64,000 bases of DNA from Anaeramoeba flamelloides (lineage: Eukaryota > Metamonada > Anaeramoebidae), in NCBI GenBank assembly GCA_027625915.1, contig JANTQA010000032.1, positions 4,588,001 to 4,652,000 of the forward strand. The letters run 5' to 3'. Below, one piece after another: positions 59,359 to 64,000 of this stretch. The position numbers and the translations under genes were made by a program. Each line of letters begins with the position of its first letter. The first letter of the stretch is position 1. The notes beneath the pieces were generated by a model. That model was not told the origin of the DNA and searched no databases. It worked only from the letters and a program-made list of their open reading frames with translations.

Positions 59359-59814
59359 TTACATTTTTATATACACTTTATAATTGTATTAATTATATTT
59401 TACTCTGTCAATTAATAAAAAATCAACAATTTAATTTAACAAAATCATAAACACTTATAAAAATTAATCAATCCAATTAACATTTCTCTAATGATATTCA
59501 TATACTCAATCTCATATAAAAATTCTCATATTAACTGATTTCAAATTTCATTAAAAATAAATAATAAAATCAAATTTACCAATCAAATATTATATATAAA
59601 ATTAAAGAAATACAATGAATTGATCAATTAATGAATATCAAATTATATTCACAATAAATATAAATATAAAACATTTTTAAATAAATAGTATTTTAAAAAA
59701 TCAATTATTAGACAAATATAATATATTTTTGTTCCTCAAATTAAATATTAAATTCAAATCACAAAACCAAAAATATTTAAATACCACAAATAACAAAACA
59801 AAAAATTATATATT

Positions 59815-60435
59815 TCTTGATATTTTCTAGAATATTTAAGAACATTTAACAATATCCATCTCAAGACACGACAAAGTTACAAAAACCTATATAATGACAA
59901 TCAAATCGTAATATTTGTAGAATATCACTAAAATATCACATGATCGTGATAACATCGAAAATCGCTAAATTCTTTAAAATCCTGACAATAGTCTAAAAAT
60001 CTTGATAAATGCCAAAATATCCTAATAAACACTAAAATAGCAAGATAATAGGTTTTTATTATGGCCACTTCAGCAATATTTTTACAAAGAAATTGGTTTT
60101 GATCAAAAAAAAGATCCAGAAAAAAATATTATTTTTTTAAAAAAAACAACAAAAAAGATTCTTGATTCAATCAAGTGACCTACAAAAGAGTTTTCATTTT
60201 TATTTTATTTTAATTTAAGTTGACACACAAGATCCATTGATCCCCTCTATCGATAAAAAGTTAGAATAAAAGGCAAATAAACTGATTCCCAGTCAATTGT
60301 AGCTTTATAAATTGTGTTTAATGTAAGGGATTCCAAAACAAGCAACAATTCACTTCTTAAAGAATTTGTTATTGGGTTAAAAAAATTTTCAAATTCGATC
60401 AAAGTTTTAAAGGAACATGAATAACTTTTCAGAAC

Positions 60436-60466
<31 letters not shown>

Positions 60467-60600
60467 AATAGCCTAGCCACATTATCACCCTTATTACAAT
60501 TGTTTGTAAATTTGTATTCTTTTTGTTATTCTTCATCACATTATCAATATAGAACAGAAAACACAATTAGAGTTTAAGGGTTTAGTACTAGATGACAACA
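59815..60600. mobile_element. Decayed family G copy 2 (inverted)
   Basis: Aligns inverted to the right and central part of 26235-27465. Shared anchors are CAAAGTTACAAAAA, TGATAAATGCCAAAATAT, GATTCTTGATTCAATCAAG and GAAAACACAATTAGAG. The ATCGCGAT boxes are still recognisable by position but have mostly lost their CG dinucleotides (AATCGTAATA, ATGATCGTGATA). Ends are not definable. Confidence 0.6.
60435..60470. repeat. Poly-C run followed by (AC)n
   Basis: Eighteen consecutive C residues followed by about nine AC units. It is a striking G/C homopolymer in otherwise A+T-rich DNA. It sits inside the decayed family G copy and produces a false glycine-rich minus-strand frame. Confidence 0.9.
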
Positions 60601-61055
60601 TGGAAAAAATCATAATGTATTTTATTGATGATATACTCTAGTTTCAAATTTTGTATATACAAAGTGTCAAAAAATTCTGATCAACTAAGAAACCAAAAAG
60701 AATTAATTTTTTTAAAGATCAAATTTTTTTTCCATTTTTTCTAATACATTTAAATTCATTTTATTTCTTACATTATAAAAAATTTTACCCGGTTTATTAC
60801 CATTTCCATAATTATTTTTCAATATCAACTCTTTTATTCCGGGAAAATTAATATAAAGAGTTTTTTTCTATTTCAAGATAATTCTATTGGTTAACCAAAA
60901 CAAATGATTTATTCAACTTATCGACAAATTTTCATATTTATTTTTAGATGTAGAGTTATCATTCTTATAAACTACATTTCACTGGAAATCCTTAGCCAAC
61001 AATGAAAAATTCACTTTGTTTTAAGAATCAACCAAACGAAGATTGTTTAAAAATA

Positions 61056-61253
61056 CAGTCGTTTTCACTTTTAAGGCACAAACTTTCAATGAAATTTAAG
61101 GCACAAAAAAAATTACAAATTAAAGCACAAAATTGAAATTCTAGTAAAAATAAATTGTAAAAAAAAAAAATTCCAAATTTTGTACATTAATTTGAGATTT
61201 TTATGGGCCTTAAAATTTGTTGAAAGTTTGTGACTTAAAAATGAAACTGACTG
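61056..61253. mobile_element. Palindromic MITE family B, copy 5 (198 bp)
   Basis: Starts CAGTCGTTTTCACTTTTAAG and ends with GAAACTGACTG, with TA flanks. It shows a moderate level of substitution, and the TTAAGGCACAAA boxes are retained in the left arm. Confidence 0.9.
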
Positions 61254-61514
61254 TAAAATAAATACTAAACTTCGGATTAGAGTTGATTATCTTAAACTAA
61301 ATACCTGGACAAATCATAAATTTCAAAAAAAAAATAAAAAAATGTATAAAAAATTTTTTGGGCATTTTCATTGGAACGTCTTGTGGAAATTTTCCCAATT
61401 TCTTGAGGAAATACAAATTATCTACAATAAGATTTTTTAATTGTATTTATATGAATTTTAAAAGAAAATACAAAGAATAACTTTTCTTAATGTAAATTAG
61501 TAGTTATTAAGTAT

Positions 61515-61545
61515 TTTATTTATTTATTTATTTATTTATTTATTG
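61515..61545. repeat. (TTTA)n microsatellite
   Basis: About seven perfect TTTA units in spacer DNA. Confidence 0.9.
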
Positions 61546-61671
61546 TGAGAAAGGAGTAACAAAAGAAAATTTTCGAAATAAAAAATAGAAGAAGAAAAAT
61601 AATTAAAATATTAAAGTAAAAAAATATTATATCATTTACATGACTAAAATTAAAAATTATTCAAGGTCGTT

Positions 61672-62235
61672 AGGTTTTTCAGGATTTGACAGAATTGAGT
61701 AAAATCCTTGATTTTAATAAATTCTTTCGAATTCTCGAAAACTGCATTAAGCATTTTTTTTTTTTTTTTTGAGAAATAAAAAGAAAATATTTGAATTTTA
61801 CTTTTTATTTCTCAAATTAAAAAAAAGTGTCGTTAGGTTTTCTTGAATTTTCTGTTTATTTGAAAAATCGATATATTTCACAAATAAAACAGAAAACCTC
61901 AAGAACACCTAGGCACTTGACGACACTTGACAATACTTCTCCTGAAACAGGAGAAGTAAAAACCCGATAGAAAGATCATCAGTAAATAAGATTCCACAAA
62001 CTGTGATTAATAAATCAGTATTCCACGACTCCGAAAAGTGGGGCACTATGAACTCAAATTTGTATATTTTGTTACTATTTTAGGAATTTTTTATTTTCAA
62101 TTTTTTTATTGTCAATTTTTTCTTTATTACCTAAGTTTTCTAATCATAAGAGCTTTGATGAAAAAATATCGACAAGAACAATAAATTTCGTAATTTTGAT
62201 TAGCCAGATTAAAAAGTTTAAAATTTTAAGTATTT
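61672..62235. repeat. Dispersed repeat family P, copy 2 (inverted), with foldback
   Basis: Inverted match to 37740-38015 over 62035-62235. It also carries the GAATTGAGTAAAATCCTTG hairpin at 61692 and a strong foldback at about 61838-61915 (AGGTTTTCTTGAATTTTCTG against its near complement ending AACACCT). Non-coding. Confidence 0.6.
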
Positions 62236-62339
62236 ATTTTTTGAGAAATTTACTTTAAAAAAAAACGAAAAAAGAAAGAAAGAAGTAAAAGAAATAAAGA
62301 ATTAAAAAAAATAAACAAAACCCATTTTAGAAGACTTTT

Positions 62340-63095
62340 CTTCTTTATCTTTTTAATGGGGGTATATCAAGGATTAATTTTTCTTTTACCCAATCCCTTT
62401 TTATTATTGTTTAATCAAAAATATTTTTTTTTTCAAATTAATTTTCAAAATTCTTTTTTCCATAATTTTTTTTATACAATGCCCTAAAAACAAAGAGTAT
62501 TATTTCGAGAATTATAAGAAATAGATTGAATTATACAAAACAAAAAAAATAACTAATAAGTATTCAACCCAAAGAAAAAGAAAATATTGAGAATAAATTG
62601 AAATCGTGATTTAAAATTATTTTGGGTTTCGAATTATAATGGAATATAATTAATCTTAAAATCAAATCAAAAAAATACATCCAATCAATAACTATTTACC
62701 AAGAAGAATCAAAAAATATCCAATTTTCAAAAATCAAAACTATTCATTAGATAAATTAAATAAAAAAAGAAATAAAATATCTCTTTTGGAAATTTTAAAG
62801 TAATAGAAAGTAATTTGTTTATCAAAAATTTTACAAATAAAATTATTTTCCTTCCGAATTAAAAAATAAAATTGAGTAATAAGAAGTAAATATACCAAAA
62901 TTTCATTGACAAGATCAAGTAATAAATGATTTTTATTTATTTTTTTCTTAATCAATTGTTTTTTTTTTGTGATTATCTTTTTTTTATTGGTATGAAAATA
63001 TATTATTCCAAGATATATCCCACTCTACTATTTATTAAATTATTGGTGTGTTTGTTTAAAGATATTGTTTGAATTATTCGGTTTCAAAAACACTA
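62340..63095. mobile_element. Dispersed repeat family K, copy 3 (partial)
   Basis: Shares the K interior in the same order as 1995-3235: the CAAAGAGTATTA, AATAAATGATTTTTATTTATT and ATATATCCCACTCTACTATT segments. The inverted TTGGTAAAATGT end is missing here, so it is a partial or decayed copy. Confidence 0.55.
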
Positions 63096-63154
63096 TGGAA
63101 TTTGAAATATCAAAAATGTCAAACTTGCTACAAAAAATATGGAAAATAAAATAT

Positions 63155-63570
63155 TATTCAACTTTCTTGAAAAAAAGTGAAACATGATTTTTAATTTGGT
63201 AATATTCAGAGAATCAATAGAACCTGAATAAGTAAATCTTACCTACTCTCTCAAAAAAAGATACAATTAACCTTGAAGAATAATTCTTTACATGATGATA
63301 AATCGAATCAACAAAAACAATTATACTTTATTTTTATATATGAATTTGAAATGGCTATTTATTGAGTTTTCAAAAATAGTAACTTTTTCAAACAACTTTT
63401 TGTTGATAGAAAAGAGAAAAAACACAAACTAAAAGATCCGATTATATAGACTATTATTGTTTGTAATCCTCCATTTTGTATTTAGATATTTATGGTTACT
63501 TTTGTTAATTCGTCTTACTCTTGATTTTATTTCTGGTTTTCAATTAAAAAATAGGATCAACTGTTTTTCA
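63155..63570. repeat. Dispersed repeat family M, copy 2
   Basis: Related to 38624-39046. It begins with TTGAAAAAAAGTGAAACATG and shares the TTGATAGAAAAGAG / AACTAAAAGAT region and the TTCGTCTTACTCTTGATTTT segment. Its right end is diverged. Confidence 0.5.
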
Positions 63571-63897
63571 ATTTAATAATAATTCACTTCTTACTTTTAC
63601 AATCTCCTTTTTCAGTTTTTAAAAATGTTGGAAAGTGTTTGAATGATTTGTGAAAATACCATAAGTATTTGAGTATATTTATCAGACTCTAATTTAGCCC
63701 CACCTAAAATATTGTTTGTAGTTTTAAATTTTTCGAAAGAATCATTTTTTCTCGTTCTGTTTTGAAAACTTTTTGAAATAAATCTTCAGAATTTGTTCAA
63801 CCAAATAAGATCCTAAAAACTGACATACTAACAATTGACCGACTTTTTCCAACTGAACAGTTCTTTGAAGAGTTGTGAAAAAGACTAAATATCACGA

Positions 63898-64000
63898 ATG
63901 ACTAACTCGTATCAAAAAAGAGTTGCCTATTTTTATGATGTAGAGATCGGCTCATTTTATTATGCACCAAAGCACCCAATGAAGCCGCATCGTATAGCGA
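63898..64000 (+). CDS. Class I histone deacetylase, N-terminus only
   Basis: Zinc-dependent lysine deacetylase of the Rpd3/HDAC class I family, acting on histones in nuclear corepressor complexes. Only the first 34 residues are in the window: after MTNSYQKR come VAYFYD, an E-I-G-S-F-Y-Y turn and HPMKPHRIA, the invariant N-terminal block of class I enzymes. The VAYFYD and PHR(I/L)A wording is nearer HDAC3 than HDAC1/2, but 34 residues are too few to be sure. The start is the Met at 63898, which gives the normal short N-terminal extension. The frame is open to the window end. Confidence 0.93.
   Translation, partial: MTNSYQKRVAYFYDVEIGSFYYAPKHPMKPHRIA

Larger units (their letters stand above)
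59359..63897. other. Non-coding spacer between tRNA-Trp and the deacetylase
   Basis: Contains the decayed family G copy 2 (59815-60600), a C18(AC)n run (60435-60470), family B copy 5 (61056-61253), a (TTTA)n run (61515-61545), family P copy 2 (61672-62235), family K copy 3 (62340-63095) and family M copy 2 (63155-63570). The last 300 bases before the deacetylase start should hold its promoter; no element is recognised. Short frames at 60247-60480 and 62740-62955 are rejected. Confidence 0.7.

Noticed and set aside
59081-59383. 100-residue plus-strand frame
   Set aside because: It overlaps the complete tRNA-Trp gene and its Pol III terminator and has no recognisable domain.
60247-60480. Minus-strand frame with a Gly-rich start
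   Set aside because: Its start is created by the poly-C and (AC)n run inside a decayed transposon copy.

Overview
This window looks like nuclear DNA of a free-living or commensal protist. It is extremely A+T-rich by eye, host genes have GT-AG introns (every donor I could place starts GTA), stops are standard, and proteins carry long K/E/N/D low-complexity runs. A hydrogenosome-type OsmC protein with an organelle-like leader would fit an anaerobic amoeboid protist such as Anaeramoeba; that genus-level guess is weak inference.

Layout. (1) 1-8717, minus: a multi-exon coiled-coil protein leaving the window at base 1, with an inferred 6.2 kb intron full of small transposons. (2) 12832-17522, minus: a Rab GTPase (Rab5/21/22-like signature) split by a 4.1 kb intron whose codon join is unambiguous; its first exon was not found. 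(3) 23569-24003, plus: a small unrecognised protein with a Ser/Asp tail. (4) 30182-35458, minus: a 1758-residue RIC1 homologue (Rab6/Ypt6 GEF subunit) in one exon, with large repeat insertions. (5) 39938-41487, minus: two-exon OsmC-like peroxiredoxin with a probable mitochondrion/hydrogenosome targeting leader. (6) 45028-52830, minus: XRN1 5'-3' exoribonuclease in at least four exons; one exon junction does not close and implies a missing micro-exon. (7) 57849-58442, minus: ribosomal stalk protein P1 in two exons. (8) 59287-59358, minus: tRNA-Trp(CCA). (9) 63898-64000, plus: N-terminus of a class I (HDAC3-like) histone deacetylase, cut by the window end.

Everything else, roughly three quarters of the window, is non-coding A+T-rich DNA seeded with at least a dozen families of short, non-autonomous, terminal-inverted-repeat (TIR) elements plus one degraded LINE 3' end. 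I saw no transposase gene, CRISPR array or retrovirus-like element. Several families occur two to five times here, which allows boundaries, nesting and some target-site duplications to be read directly. The most unusual are a 1.23 kb element whose subterminal regions are arrays of the palindrome ATCGCGAT (26235-27465, with a decayed relative near 59.8-60.6 kb), and a 0.27 kb element whose interior is an array of TTATAACA (about 48955-49229).

The genes are ordinary housekeeping functions (vesicle traffic, mRNA decay, translation, chromatin, peroxide detoxification) and show no operon-like co-function. What links them is architecture: small transposons fill the introns and spacers.
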